Origin: Bacteroidota bacterium
GTDB taxonomy: Bacteria > Bacteroidota > Bacteroidia > AKYH767-A > OLB10
Assembly: GCA_016717725.1 (NCBI GenBank)
Contig: JADKFA010000011.1
Span: forward strand, 1 to 64,000
DNA length: 64,000 nucleotides
Direction: 5' to 3'
Shown: positions 42,380 to 51,900 of the stretch, one piece after another
Position numbering within the stretch: the stretch's first letter is position 1
Layout of the letters: each line of letters starts with the position of its first letter
Position numbers and translations under genes: made by a program
Notes under the pieces: generated by a model
The model's database searches: none
What the model saw: the letters and a program-made list of their open reading frames with translations, nothing else
Told to the model about the DNA's origin: nothing

Positions 42380-45006
42380 TTATCGATTATCAAAACGATC
42401 ATCTTTTTTAGTCAATTTCAAATCTTGCAATAAAGATGATTTCACATTGATTTGGAAAAAATAGTTTTGCTGGAATCCAAACGGAACCCAATTTAAACTC
42501 ATCTCCCAGCAATGCAAATTTCGATTAATTCCAAGGGATGTATAGCTGAAATCTTTTTGCTCAAAATCGTATCCCGAATTATAGTTTACTTTCCAAGCAG
42601 GAGTTAATTGCAAATCGCCACTAAAATTCAAGGTTTGAGTGATTTGATCAGGCGCACCAACATTATTCAAGAAAAAGAAATTGTAGCCAACATTTAAACT
42701 AAATGGAATGGAATAATCAAGATAATCTTCTCTGTTTTTATTAATTTCATTGAGTTCATCGGGAGTGCCTTGCGTCGATTTTAACGGCTTCTTACGAGGC
42801 AAAATACTGAAGTTGATGCTGAAGTTCCCAGAATTAAATCGAGCTAGTTTATTATTTTCCGACCATTCCGTTTTGTTGATTCTAACACCATTATCGTTGA
42901 TTACATAAGGATCAAATACGCCGAACATATTTAATGAGATTCTGTCGATGATGGTTGCTCTTCCACTGATGCTGATGGGTGCTAATCGTAATGAATCGGC
43001 AGCGAAATTATAGGATGTGCTTAAGGCTAAACTCTCCAATAATTTTACCTTTTTAAAAGTTTCAGCCGTATCACTTTTTTGACGCACTTTCATCTCAAAA
43101 TTATTATCGAGCGAGAAATTCATGAGTGAAGATTTCCCTGCACCAGGTCCACCAAAAACAGCTCCTTCAAATACAGAATATTTCTGTAGGGTTCCAATAG
43201 AATCGCTTTGAACCTCTTTATAATACCCATATTGTTTTTCACTAAAATCGGGACGCCAAGAAAATCCTATGGTGGGAGTCATCACATGTCGAAACGCAGC
43301 TATCTTTCCTTTTTTGAATTGAAGCATTCCATAAATACGTGTATTTATATTGGTGCTAAATGCAAAATCTCGAGCTGCTTTGAATCCATCAAGTGTATCT
43401 ACATCAATCGTATTTGTTTCTGAATCCCATTCTTTGTTTATTGTTTTCAAGTACCATTTTTCATTGTAGGTAATGCCTGGACTTACCGTAAAATATTTTG
43501 CTACCGTGAAGGAAGTGCTCAGTGGAACGCTGTGTTGAATACCGTATCTAAACTGCTCTAAAGATTCTTTCTTGAAAAGCAATGTGTCTTTTGTACTAAT
43601 GGAATTAATAAAAGAAGTGGTTAATCCAATTCCAATTTTCTCATACCATTTTTGTTCACCTATCGCTAACTTTCTTTTAAAAGGAGTGCGTCGAGCTAAG
43701 TTAAAGGTTGCTGAAGGAAGACTTAAATTAATATCACGTGTTTGATTGTTTTGACTGTGCGATAAGCTAACACTTAAGTTGATGGGCTTTCCTGTCCAGG
43801 CTTTCGACCATGCAATGGAAGATGTAAATGTATTGGTTAAGAAATTGGTTGCATTGGTTAAATTATACTGGTAGAAAGTAGCACTTCCCGCATTCACATT
43901 TGCAGTGAAGCTAGTTCCTGGATGTGATTTTGGATCTTGTGAATGATTCCATCTTACGAAAAAAGATTTTTCCAAACTGTAATCAGGAAATTCAGGTCTA
44001 CTTACTTTAGTATTGGAATAATTCACCGACATATTTCCATTGAATCGATACTTCCATGCATAATTGGTGTAGGCATTTCCTCTCCAGCTTCCTTTCGAAT
44101 AAATATCTCCTGTTAAAGCCAAATCGAAATGATCATTTAACCCAAGGTAATATCCTCCATTCTTCAAAAAGAAACCTAACTGTTGCGACTCACCGTACTG
44201 GGGAAAAAGTATTCCTGACGCTCTTCCTTTTTTATTCGGAAAAAATCCAAAAGGAATGGCTAAAGGGGTGGGCACATCCATAATATATAAATCAGCAGGA
44301 CCTGTGACTACTTTATTATTGGGAATCACTTTAATTTTATTCGACTTCAAATAATAATGTGGATGAGGTGCATCACAAGTGGTGTAATATCCATCTTTAA
44401 TAAAAGTACTATTGTCGGGTTGTTTTTTTACTTGTGCACCATGAATATAGCTGTCGCCATCCTTCGTTGTCACTTCTGTGATCTTTCCTTTCTTCGTATT
44501 AAAGTTATAGCGAATCTGATCGGAATAGAATTCATCCGTTCCTTGTTTAAATAATGGCTTTCCTGCAATTGCTCCAGTTGAATCAGGTAATCCTTTAGCG
44601 GAAAGAACTTTTGTACTAAAATCGATATCGATATAATCAGCTTCAAGTCGGATATCCTCATAAGTCATCCATGCATTTCCATATAAAAAGACCATTCCAG
44701 TATCCAAGTCATACACAATAGAATCCTCAGCATAATAGGAAACTTTCGACTTAAAGTCGTCCGCCAAAAGGAGCGAATCATGTAAAGGGATGGTATCACC
44801 AGCTAAAATATTTAAGAATCGCCCGACCCTGAAATGCTGTCGGAAGTTGTGATTTTGAGGCTATCTTCTTTGTTTACAATTGTTTTAGACGGAAGATCTT
44901 GAGCGGAGAGAGATGAAAATGAGCTGAATAGAAAAAACAGACATACGATCAACCAACAACTTGACGTTGAAAAGTTACTAGAACCTCGTCTATCTAGATA
45001 CAACAT
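42380..45006 (-). CDS. lptD: LPS-assembly outer-membrane protein LptD, one frameshift
   Basis: LptD inserts lipopolysaccharide into the outer leaflet. The N-terminal LptA-like beta-taco domain (YAEDSIVYDLDTGMVFLYGNA, IRLEADYIDIDF) and a long C-terminal barrel are visible; PADLYIMDVPTPLAIPFGFFPN is typical of the family. The main open frame lacks a start. A signal peptide (SCWLIVCLFFLFSSFSSLSAQ) lies in another frame from ATG 45006. The two join at about 44814-44818 (SGSGDS then LNILAGDTIPLHDS) if one base is added. Repaired length is about 875 residues. lptD is normally essential where LPS is made, which argues for a sequencing error. It is divergent from the amidase gene. Confidence 0.85.
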
Positions 45007-45022
45007 TATCTCTATTATACAA

Positions 45023-45044
45023 TAATTTTGAAGGCGCAAAGCTA
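45023..45044. promoter_or_regulatory. Face-to-face -7 boxes for lptD and the amidase gene
   Basis: On the plus strand TAATTTTG (45023-45030) points to the amidase GTG at 45057. On the minus strand TAGCTTTG (45037-45044) points to the lptD ATG at 45006. Both are exact TAnnTTTG matches separated by six bases, so each predicted start site lies at the other promoter's box. Confidence 0.5.
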
Positions 45045-45056
45045 CAAAACCCCAAC

Positions 45057-46349
45057 GTGAAAAGAAGATTCCCGATTGCCATATCGCTTGTAATGTTTTT
45101 TGTTCACCTGTCTTTCACAGGTCAAAGCAAGGATACCTATAAAATTAAAACTATTGTGATTGATGCTGGCCATGGAGGGCATGATGCTGGTTGCTTGGGA
45201 TCGTCGTCACGTGAAAAGCATGTTGCTCTTGATATTGCATTGAAATTGGGAAAGATGATTGAAACCAATTACCCCGATATTAATGTTATTTACACCCGTA
45301 AATCAGATGTTTTTATTCCATTACATGAACGTGCAAACATAGCGAACAGAGCTCATGCCGATTTATTTATTTGTATCCATCTCAATGCAGGTGCAAAAGC
45401 AGCTTATGGATCTGAAACCTATGTGATGGGTAATCATAAAACCGAAAGTAATTTGGATGTAGCAAAACGTGAGAATGCTACGATCTTGTTAGAGGATGAT
45501 TATTTAAAAAAATACGATGGATTCGATCCGAATTCTCCGGAAGCAAACATTATTTTTTCGCTCTATCAAAGTCAATTCATGAGTCAAAGTTTGTTGTTTG
45601 CTTCTAATATTCAAGATGAATTTACAGAGTATGCTGGACGAAATAATAGAGGGGTTAAGCAAGCTGGATTTCTTGTCCTTTATAAAACAGCAATGCCAGC
45701 AGTTCTTATTGAGTGCGGATTTTTAACACATGAACCTGAAGAGAAATTTTTAGCGTCGGATAAAGGACAACTTACGATGGCAACTTCTATTTATCGGGCT
45801 TTCAAAGAGTATAAAGTAGATATGGAAACGACTTCAGGTAGTTCTGCTTCAGATCATTCTCAAAAATCTGTTCCTGTTAAAAATGAAAAAGATCCCGTAT
45901 CAATTCCACCTGCGGAAGAAATTAAATTGGTGAAATCCGATTCGATAGAAGAAAAGATAGTGACTAATCCTTCCGCCTCACATTCTTCACCTCCTCCTAT
46001 TCCTCCTCCTATTGCTGCATCTATACCCGTCAAACAAAATTCAGGATTAAAGGAAAAAATTTTGAATGATATTAAACCAACTCCTGTTTTTATAAGCATT
46101 CAAATTGGGGCGAGTAAAAATCCAACTTCAGATAATTCCAAATTCGCTAATATAGAATCCATTAATGTTGTGGAATGCTCTGATGGATTTACACGTTATT
46201 GTATAGGTAAATACCAATCGATAGCAGATGCTAGGAAGAAATTGAATCAGGTAAAGTCGAATGGTAGAGCCGATGCATTTCTAACTGCTTTCAATGGAAA
46301 TCAACGCATCACGATTCAAGAGGCTGAAAAATTACTCAATAATAAATAG
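45057..46349 (+). CDS. N-acetylmuramoyl-L-alanine amidase (Amidase_3) with C-terminal SPOR-like region
   Basis: The 430-residue periplasmic enzyme cleaves the bond between muramic acid and the peptide stem. After a short signal peptide (LVMFFVHLSFTGQ) the zinc-dependent domain spans about residues 30-255, with VIDAGHGGHDAGCLG (first His), the second-ligand Glu in REKHVALDIAL, FICIHLNAGA and VLIECGFLTHEPEE. A Pro/Ser-rich linker (SSPPPIPPPIAASIP) leads to a C-terminal domain of about 85 residues that resembles SPOR (FISIQIGASKNP, RYCIGKYQSIADARKKLNQVK). Such modules bind septal peptidoglycan, so a cell-separation role is likely. It starts at GTG 45057. Confidence 0.9.
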   Translation: MKRRFPIAISLVMFFVHLSFTGQSKDTYKIKTIVIDAGHGGHDAGCLGSSSREKHVALDIALKLGKMIETNYPDINVIYTRKSDVFIPLHERANIANRAHADLFICIHLNAGAKAAYGSETYVMGNHKTESNLDVAKRENATILLEDDYLKKYDGFDPNSPEANIIFSLYQSQFMSQSLLFASNIQDEFTEYAGRNNRGVKQAGFLVLYKTAMPAVLIECGFLTHEPEEKFLASDKGQLTMATSIYRAFKEYKVDMETTSGSSASDHSQKSVPVKNEKDPVSIPPAEEIKLVKSDSIEEKIVTNPSASHSSPPPIPPPIAASIPVKQNSGLKEKILNDIKPTPVFISIQIGASKNPTSDNSKFANIESINVVECSDGFTRYCIGKYQSIADARKKLNQVKSNGRADAFLTAFNGNQRITIQEAEKLLNNK

Positions 46350-46425
46350 TTCAAGTGGCGTCGGGATTTCCTTTTAGGAAATGTTTCATAGGTATTTTGT
46401 ATTTTCGAACATTAAATTCGTAGAG

Positions 46426-47733
46426 ATGATATCACAATTCTTATTTATACTCTTACTTTCAGTCGGCATTTATTTTTTTGTGATCCGTGTGAAGAAGGTA
46501 TTGCGCAATATTAATTTAGGAAGAGAAAAAGTGATCAACGATCGTAAAAAGGAACGTTGGCAAACGATGGCTCGTGTGGCCATGGGGCAATCGAAAATGG
46601 GGAGCCGACCAGTAGCTGCATTTTTTCATTTGTTGATTTATGTGGGATTTGTTATTATCAATATTGAAGTCTTGGAAATTATGATCGATGGCGTTTTTGG
46701 AACGCATCGTGTGTTAAGTTTCCTCGGTGGATTTTATGATTTTTTGATTGGTAGTTTCGAATATTTAGCCATTGGAGTCTTGGTAGCTTGTGTAGTCTTT
46801 TTGGTTCGAAGAAATGTAATTCGATTGAAAAGATTTCATATGGCTGAAATGACTTCTTGGCCAAAATCGGATGCGAATTTAATTTTGATTACCGAAATAT
46901 TTTTGATGACTGCATTTCTTTTCATGAATGCCAGTGATGCATTATTACAATCACGAGAAGCCAGTCATTATGTTTTGGCTGGAGCTTTTCCTGTAAGTAG
47001 TTCCCTTTTTGGAATGTTGGGATCGTATTCAAATGAAACTTTAATCATGATAGAAAGAGGATGTTGGTGGTTTCATATTATTGGCATCATTGCATTTTTA
47101 AATTATGTACCTTACTCTAAACATTTTCATATTCTATTGGCTTTTCCAAATACATGGTACAGTAATTTGAATCCGAAAGGTCAGTTCAATAATATGGAAA
47201 GTGTGACCAACGAAGTGAAGTTGATGATGGATCCTGCTGCGGTTTCTCCTCCTACCGACCCGAATATTCCTCCTCAACGTTTTGGTGCTAAGGATGTGAA
47301 AGATTTGAATTGGAAACAATTGATGGATGCTTATTCTTGTACAGAATGTGGTAGATGTACTTCTGTTTGTCCTGCCAATATTACAGGAAAATTATTATCC
47401 CCTCGTAAAATCATGATGGATACGCGCGATCGTTTGGAGGAAGTAGGAAAAAACTTTGATTTAAAAGGTGCTGATTATGATGATGGAAAATCTCTCATCA
47501 ACGATTATATTAAGGAAGAAGAAATTTGGGCGTGTACCTCTTGCAATGCATGTGTTGAAGCTTGTCCAATATTAATTGATCCGCTAAGTATCATCATGGA
47601 TCTTCGACGGTTTAAAGTGATGGAAGAAAGTGCAGCACCCGCTGAGTTGAATGGGATGTTTACCAAGATGGAAAATAATGGTGCTCCATGGCAGTTCTCA
47701 CCTGCAGATCGTATGAACTGGACCGAAAATTAA
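46426..47733 (+). CDS. Membrane iron-sulfur oxidoreductase, HdrC/NarI-like
   Basis: From ATG 46426 the protein has 435 residues. About five helices with His residues suited to haem (AAFFHLLIYVGFVIINIEV, WWFHIIGIIAFLNYV, YSKHFHILL) precede two 4Fe-4S motifs, CTECGRCTSVCP and CTSCNACVEACP. This resembles HdrC fused to a NarI-like membrane part. It probably passes electrons between the quinone pool and the soluble partner encoded next. An upstream in-frame ATG (46381) is less likely because TAAATTCG, a near -7 box, lies between the two. The physiological partner is unknown. Confidence 0.82.
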   Translation: MISQFLFILLLSVGIYFFVIRVKKVLRNINLGREKVINDRKKERWQTMARVAMGQSKMGSRPVAAFFHLLIYVGFVIINIEVLEIMIDGVFGTHRVLSFLGGFYDFLIGSFEYLAIGVLVACVVFLVRRNVIRLKRFHMAEMTSWPKSDANLILITEIFLMTAFLFMNASDALLQSREASHYVLAGAFPVSSSLFGMLGSYSNETLIMIERGCWWFHIIGIIAFLNYVPYSKHFHILLAFPNTWYSNLNPKGQFNNMESVTNEVKLMMDPAAVSPPTDPNIPPQRFGAKDVKDLNWKQLMDAYSCTECGRCTSVCPANITGKLLSPRKIMMDTRDRLEEVGKNFDLKGADYDDGKSLINDYIKEEEIWACTSCNACVEACPILIDPLSIIMDLRRFKVMEESAAPAELNGMFTKMENNGAPWQFSPADRMNWTEN

Positions 47734-47752
47734 TGGACTTGAAAACAATCGG

Positions 47753-48547
47753 ATGATTATGGAAGATTTTAAAGTGAATACCATGGCTGAAATGATGGCC
47801 AGAGGCGAGAAACCTGAGATTCTTTTTTGGGTGGGATGTGCAGGAAGTTTTGATGATCGTGCAAAAAAAGTAACCAAAGCATTAGCAAAAATATTACATC
47901 ATTCCAGAGTGAAATTTGCCGTTTTAGGAACTGAAGAAAGTTGTACCGGTGATCCTGCAAAGCGTGCTGGAAATGAATTTTTGTTTCAGATGTCGGCGAT
48001 GAATAATATAGCAGTCCTTAACGGTTACGAAGTAACGAAAATAGTTACTGGATGTCCTCATTGCTTTAATACGCTCAAAAACGAATATCCAGAGTTAGGA
48101 GGAAACTATGAGGTACTCCACCATAGTCAACTTTTGCAGGAACTGATGGATGCCGGAAAAATTACGGTTCAAGGTGGTGCATACCAAGGAAAGAAAATTA
48201 CTTTTCATGATCCATGTTATTTGGGTCGAGCCAATAATGTTTACGAAGCTCCCCGACAAGTAATCATGCGATTAGATAGTTTAATGACCGAAATGAAACG
48301 AAGCAGGGCAAATGGATTATGCTGTGGTGCTGGTGGAGCACAGATGTTCAAAGAACCAGAGAATGGGAAAAAAGACATTAATATGGAGAGGTCAGAAGAA
48401 GCCTTAGCTTCATCGCCTGATACAATCGCCGTAGCTTGTCCTTTTTGTATGACCATGATGAGTGATGGTGTGAAATTGCATGAAAAGGAAGATTCGGTAA
48501 AAGTGAAGGATATTGCTGAAATGATTGCGGAAGCAATGGATTTGTAA
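47753..48547 (+). CDS. HdrB-like protein with two CCG domains
   Basis: The 264-residue cytoplasmic protein has two cysteine-rich CCG domains as in heterodisulfide reductase HdrB, LutA and GlpC. Visible are WVGCAGSF, GTEESCTGDPAKRAGNE, TGCPHCFNTLKNEYP, then HDPCYLGR, GLCCGAGGAQMF and ACPFCMTMM. These bind a non-cubane 4Fe-4S centre and normally handle disulfides or two-electron transfers. It is 19 bases downstream of the membrane HdrC-like gene and should form a complex with it. The same gene pair near lptD, amidase and MCE genes is common in Bacteroidota as I recall; the substrate is unknown. ATG 47753 or 47759 may be used. Confidence 0.85.
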   Translation: MIMEDFKVNTMAEMMARGEKPEILFWVGCAGSFDDRAKKVTKALAKILHHSRVKFAVLGTEESCTGDPAKRAGNEFLFQMSAMNNIAVLNGYEVTKIVTGCPHCFNTLKNEYPELGGNYEVLHHSQLLQELMDAGKITVQGGAYQGKKITFHDPCYLGRANNVYEAPRQVIMRLDSLMTEMKRSRANGLCCGAGGAQMFKEPENGKKDINMERSEEALASSPDTIAVACPFCMTMMSDGVKLHEKEDSVKVKDIAEMIAEAMDL

Positions 48548-48884
48548 AGGATACTTTTTGAAAAAAGTATGCAATGAATAATTTTATTAAAATTGATTTT
48601 TAAGTAGAATAGAAAATACCTTTTAGCGTTTCAGAAAAAAATGAAAGAAAGTAGGAATGTGCTTATGGAGTAATTAACATTTCTTATTTACGTATCCCCT
48701 GCCATTCAATTCATTATCCATTATTGTCCAGCCTTAAAACACAATAAATTAGTAGGTTATATAAAATTTGAAGATCAATATTCAATTATGTAAATCAATT
48801 GATGAATCTTGATTTTCACCTCGTATTTTCAAAAAATGATTGAATACATTCAATTACCTTTGCAGCAAAGCACTCTACCCTATT
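48548..48884 (+). promoter_or_regulatory. Gene-free spacer ending in the mlaE promoter
   Basis: No gene is supported here. Near the right end TACCTTTG (48855-48862) is an exact -7 box, 22 bases before ATG 48885. It shows that the open frame beginning with TTG at 48840 is not the true start of the permease. AAGAT and ATCTT arms around 48769-48810 could form a weak fold. Confidence 0.5.
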
Positions 48885-49661
48885 ATGCCAAAAAAATCCG
48901 TTCAAGCCTTTAAAGAATTTTTACTTGAGGTGGGTGGTATTTCAGATTTTACAATTCGTTTTTTTAGAGAAGGTTTTAAGCCAAGATACGAATGGGCTGA
49001 ATTTGGTCGTCAATGTTTCATTATTGGCTATAAGACATTGCCTTTAGTAGGTGTTACGGCTTTTATTATGGGATTGGTACTTACAGTTCAAAGTCGACCA
49101 ACCTTAGAAGAATTTGGTGCCGAGTCGTATTTGCCTGCCATGGTGGCGTTGTCGGTAATTCGTGAAATTGGTCCAGTGATTACTGCTTTAATCTGTGCTG
49201 GAAAGATTGGCTCAAGCATTGGTGCCGAATTAGGTTCCATGAAAGTGACTGAACAAATTGACGCTATGGAAGTGAGTGGAACTAATCCATTCAAATATTT
49301 AGTGGTTACTCGAGTAGCAGCTTGTACTTTAATGCTTCCTTTATTGGTTATCATTGCTGATTTGATTTCTCTCTATGCAGCTTATATTGGTGTGAATATA
49401 AAAGATGTGGTGAGCGTTGATTTATTCTTTAGTCAGGTTTTTAATTCTCTGGTTTTTGGAGATGTGCTTCCCGCTCTTATAAAAACGTACTTCTTCGGAT
49501 TTGCGATTGGCATTATTGGTTGTTATAAAGGATACAATTCAATGAAGGGAACAGAAGGAGTTGGTATTGCCGCTAACTCAGCAGTAGTAGTTTCTTCATT
49601 GTTGGTATTTATTCTTGACTTAATTGCGGTGCAAATCGCAGAGATCATGGGACTCACGTAA
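48885..49661 (+). CDS. mlaE: MlaE-family ABC transporter permease
   Basis: From ATG 48885 the protein has 258 residues, normal for MlaE. Its text VTAFIMGLVLTVQSRPTLEEFGAE, SVIREIGPVITALICAGKIGSSIGAELGSMKVTEQIDAMEV and GTEGVGIAANSAVVVSSLLV is diagnostic. It is the inner-membrane permease of the Mla-type system that moves phospholipids between inner and outer membranes. The following ATPase and MCE genes are one and two bases apart, so the three form an operon. A -7 box ends 22 bases upstream. Confidence 0.92.
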   Translation: MPKKSVQAFKEFLLEVGGISDFTIRFFREGFKPRYEWAEFGRQCFIIGYKTLPLVGVTAFIMGLVLTVQSRPTLEEFGAESYLPAMVALSVIREIGPVITALICAGKIGSSIGAELGSMKVTEQIDAMEVSGTNPFKYLVVTRVAACTLMLPLLVIIADLISLYAAYIGVNIKDVVSVDLFFSQVFNSLVFGDVLPALIKTYFFGFAIGIIGCYKGYNSMKGTEGVGIAANSAVVVSSLLVFILDLIAVQIAEIMGLT

Positions 49662-49662
49662 A

Positions 49663-50439
49663 ATGGAAACAATTTTGACCCATCATCATCCAAAACCAGT
49701 TGATCCTAATGCGACTTCCGTAGTTGAGATTAAGGACTTGTATAAATCTTTTGGCTCGAATGACGTTTTACGTGGATTTAATTTGAATCTAAAAAAAGGT
49801 GAAAATTTGGTCGTGCTTGGAAAGTCAGGTTCCGGTAAATCCGTTTTGATTAAATGCATGGTGGGTTTATTATCTCCCGACAAAGGAATTGTAGAAGTAT
49901 TTGGAAAAAATATTCCCAAACTTGATCGCGATGAATTGGATCATATTAGAGTGAAAATTGGATTTCTTTTCCAAAGTTCGGCGCTCTATGATTCAATGAC
50001 CGTTCGCGAAAATTTAGAATTTCCACTGCGTCGACATTGGATTAGTAAAACACGCGAAGAGGTTGATGAATTAGTATTAGAAGCATTGGACAACGTTGGA
50101 CTTAAAGATGCCATCGATTTAATGCCGTCTGAACTCTCAGGTGGAATGAGAAAGCGAATTGGTTTAGCAAGAACATTAATTCTTAAACCCGATATTATTC
50201 TTTACGATGAACCCACTACGGGTTTAGATCCCATCACCAGTAGAGAAATAAGTAATTTAATTGTCGATATTCAACATAAGTATAATACTTCATCCATCAT
50301 CATTACGCATGATATGGCTTGTGCCAAAATCGTTTCAAATCGTGTGATAATTTTGTTGAATGGTATTAAATTTATTGAAGGTACTTACGATGAATTAAAC
50401 AACTCAACAGATCCTCAAATCAAACCTTTCTTTGAATAA
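49663..50439 (+). CDS. mlaF: MlaF-family ABC transporter ATPase
   Basis: The 258-residue ATPase powers the Mla-type lipid transporter. It has the Walker A loop VVLGKSGSGKSVLIK, Q-loop FLFQSSALYDSMTV, signature ELSGGMRKRIGLARTL, Walker B IILYDEPTTGLDP and the switch His in IIITHDM. The start METILTHHH at 49663, one base after the mlaE stop, is preferred over an in-frame ATG at 49648 or earlier codons inside mlaE. The N-terminal His-rich stretch (THHHPKPVD) is unusual but is probably just a flexible lead. Confidence 0.93.
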   Translation: METILTHHHPKPVDPNATSVVEIKDLYKSFGSNDVLRGFNLNLKKGENLVVLGKSGSGKSVLIKCMVGLLSPDKGIVEVFGKNIPKLDRDELDHIRVKIGFLFQSSALYDSMTVRENLEFPLRRHWISKTREEVDELVLEALDNVGLKDAIDLMPSELSGGMRKRIGLARTLILKPDIILYDEPTTGLDPITSREISNLIVDIQHKYNTSSIIITHDMACAKIVSNRVIILLNGIKFIEGTYDELNNSTDPQIKPFFE

Positions 50440-50441
50440 AA

Positions 50442-51404
50442 ATGGAAAAAGCTGCAAATAAAGTCAAACTTGGAATCTTTGTGATGACGGGAACAATTCT
50501 TCTTATTGTTTCTTTATACCTCATCGGTTCTAAGCAAAATATCTTTAACAAAACGTTATCAATATACGTTCGATTTAATAATGTGAATGGATTAATAGCA
50601 GGTAATAATGTTCGATTTGCTGGTATTACCATCGGTACCATTAAGGAAGTTACTATTGAAAATGATACTGCTGTGTTGGTGGAGATGGTAATTCGTGAAG
50701 ATGCCATGCGCTACGTTCGTAAAAAGTCAATTGCTGAAATCGGTTCTGATGGATTGATGGGAAACAAATTAATCAACATTGCTACGTTAGATGCTAATTC
50801 CACTTTTGTAGTAGAGAATGATACAATTTCTAGTCAAGGTTCTGTGGCAACGGATGAAATGATGCGTACCTTAAATACTACGAACAACAACGTATTAGAT
50901 ATCACCCGCGATTTAAAAACGATCACCAAGCGCATCACTGAAAGTAAACCTCTTTGGGATTTGTTGTCCGACTCTGTTCCCTTGGAAAATTTTCGTCGCA
51001 CTTTGTTGAGTATTGAAAATGCTTCACATTCTGCAGTGAACATGACTAAAGATGCTGAAACATTGTTAGATGAAATTAGAAAAGGTCGAGGGATGGCTGG
51101 TAAAATTCTTGCAGACGATTCGGTTGCAAAAGATTTTGAGCTTACCGTAGAGAACTTGAAGGCAGCCACCGATACCGCAAAACTTGCTTTACATCATATG
51201 CATGAGTTTATGGAAGATTTAAATATCACCCCAGGACCTTTAGGTGTATTAGCGCGCGATACTGCAATGGCATTGGATATGAAAGGTATTTTTGCGAATT
51301 TAAATGTAAGTACTCAACTCTTAAATGAAAATTTAAAAGCCATGCAGAGTAATTTTTTATTTAGACGGTATTTTAAAAACAAAGCAAAGAGCGAAAAGAA
51401 TTAA
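50442..51404 (+). CDS. mlaD: MCE-domain lipid-binding protein (MlaD-like)
   Basis: The 320-residue protein has one N-terminal helix (LGIFVMTGTILLIVSLYLIG) and an MCE domain (SIYVRFNNVNGLIAGNNVRFAGITIGTIKEV, IAEIGSDGLMGNKLINI), followed by a helical C-terminal part (about residues 130-320) rich in Asn, Thr and Leu. MCE proteins form hexameric rings in the periplasm that pass lipids to or from the permease. It is longer than E. coli MlaD (183) because of the helical tail, as in other Bacteroidota. Periplasmic MlaC and outer-membrane MlaA are not in the window. Confidence 0.9.
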   Translation: MEKAANKVKLGIFVMTGTILLIVSLYLIGSKQNIFNKTLSIYVRFNNVNGLIAGNNVRFAGITIGTIKEVTIENDTAVLVEMVIREDAMRYVRKKSIAEIGSDGLMGNKLINIATLDANSTFVVENDTISSQGSVATDEMMRTLNTTNNNVLDITRDLKTITKRITESKPLWDLLSDSVPLENFRRTLLSIENASHSAVNMTKDAETLLDEIRKGRGMAGKILADDSVAKDFELTVENLKAATDTAKLALHHMHEFMEDLNITPGPLGVLARDTAMALDMKGIFANLNVSTQLLNENLKAMQSNFLFRRYFKNKAKSEKN

Positions 51405-51541
51405 TAACTAATTGTAGGGGTAGAAGAACAACAATTTATTAGAACATTTTTTGCTCAACTCACTACTGTTGAATCTCTATGAAGATAAACTGATTTATAT
51501 CATTTTTATCTGAAGCAAAAATCACTCAGAAGTACATTCTT

Positions 51542-51563
51542 CCATGTTTTCTTTGTAACATGG
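51542..51563 (+). promoter_or_regulatory. Inverted repeat over the ArsR-type start codon, candidate operator
   Basis: CCATGTT (51542-51548) and AACATGG (51557-51563) are exact reverse complements eight bases apart. The spacer TTCTTTGT contains a -7-like TTCTTTG and the second arm contains the ATG of the regulator. ArsR-family proteins often repress their own genes through such sites. Confidence 0.5.
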
Positions 51564-51856
51564 CTATACATTCATCCAAATCAAACAAGGCGGCGTCCTT
51601 TTTAAAAGTGATTGCTAATCCTACTCGTATTGAAATTATTACACTCTTATCACCTAAAAAGAAATTATCGGTGAATCAATTATGTTCTAAACTCAATATA
51701 GAGCAATCTTTGGTTTCTCACCATTTGAAAAATATGAGAACCAGTGGAATCTTGTTGGCAACAAGAGATGGTATTAACATCTACTATTCAATTGCATCTC
51801 CTAATGTGTTGGAGATTTTAAAGTTGTCGACTGCGACTAATGGTGTAAAAAAATAA
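51560..51856 (+). CDS. ArsR-family winged-helix regulator
   Basis: This is a 98-residue DNA-binding protein with the ArsR helix-turn-helix: NPTRIEIITLLSP, LSVNQLCSKLNIEQSLVSHHLKNMRTSGIL, then the wing ATRDGINIYYSI. The metal-binding CxC of ArsR/SmtB proteins (usually ELCVC) is here QLCSKL with one Cys, so it probably senses something other than thiophilic metals, perhaps redox. The ATG is embedded in the second arm of an inverted repeat. It stands alone, 155 bases after mlaD and convergent with the M16 protease. Confidence 0.88.
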   Translation: MAIHSSKSNKAASFLKVIANPTRIEIITLLSPKKKLSVNQLCSKLNIEQSLVSHHLKNMRTSGILLATRDGINIYYSIASPNVLEILKLSTATNGVKK

Positions 51857-51900
51857 GGGTAATACGGACAGAAAATAAACTGCCCGTACAAACCCTATAA

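Noticed and set aside
45207..45216. TCACGTGAAA, resembling the core of a parS site
   Set aside because: Only 10 of 16 parS positions match, it lies in the amidase coding region, and it is 13 kb from parAB.
48840..48884. Longer MlaE reading frame from TTG 48840
   Set aside because: An exact -7 box (48855-48862) lies inside the extension, and ATG 48885 gives the usual family start and length.
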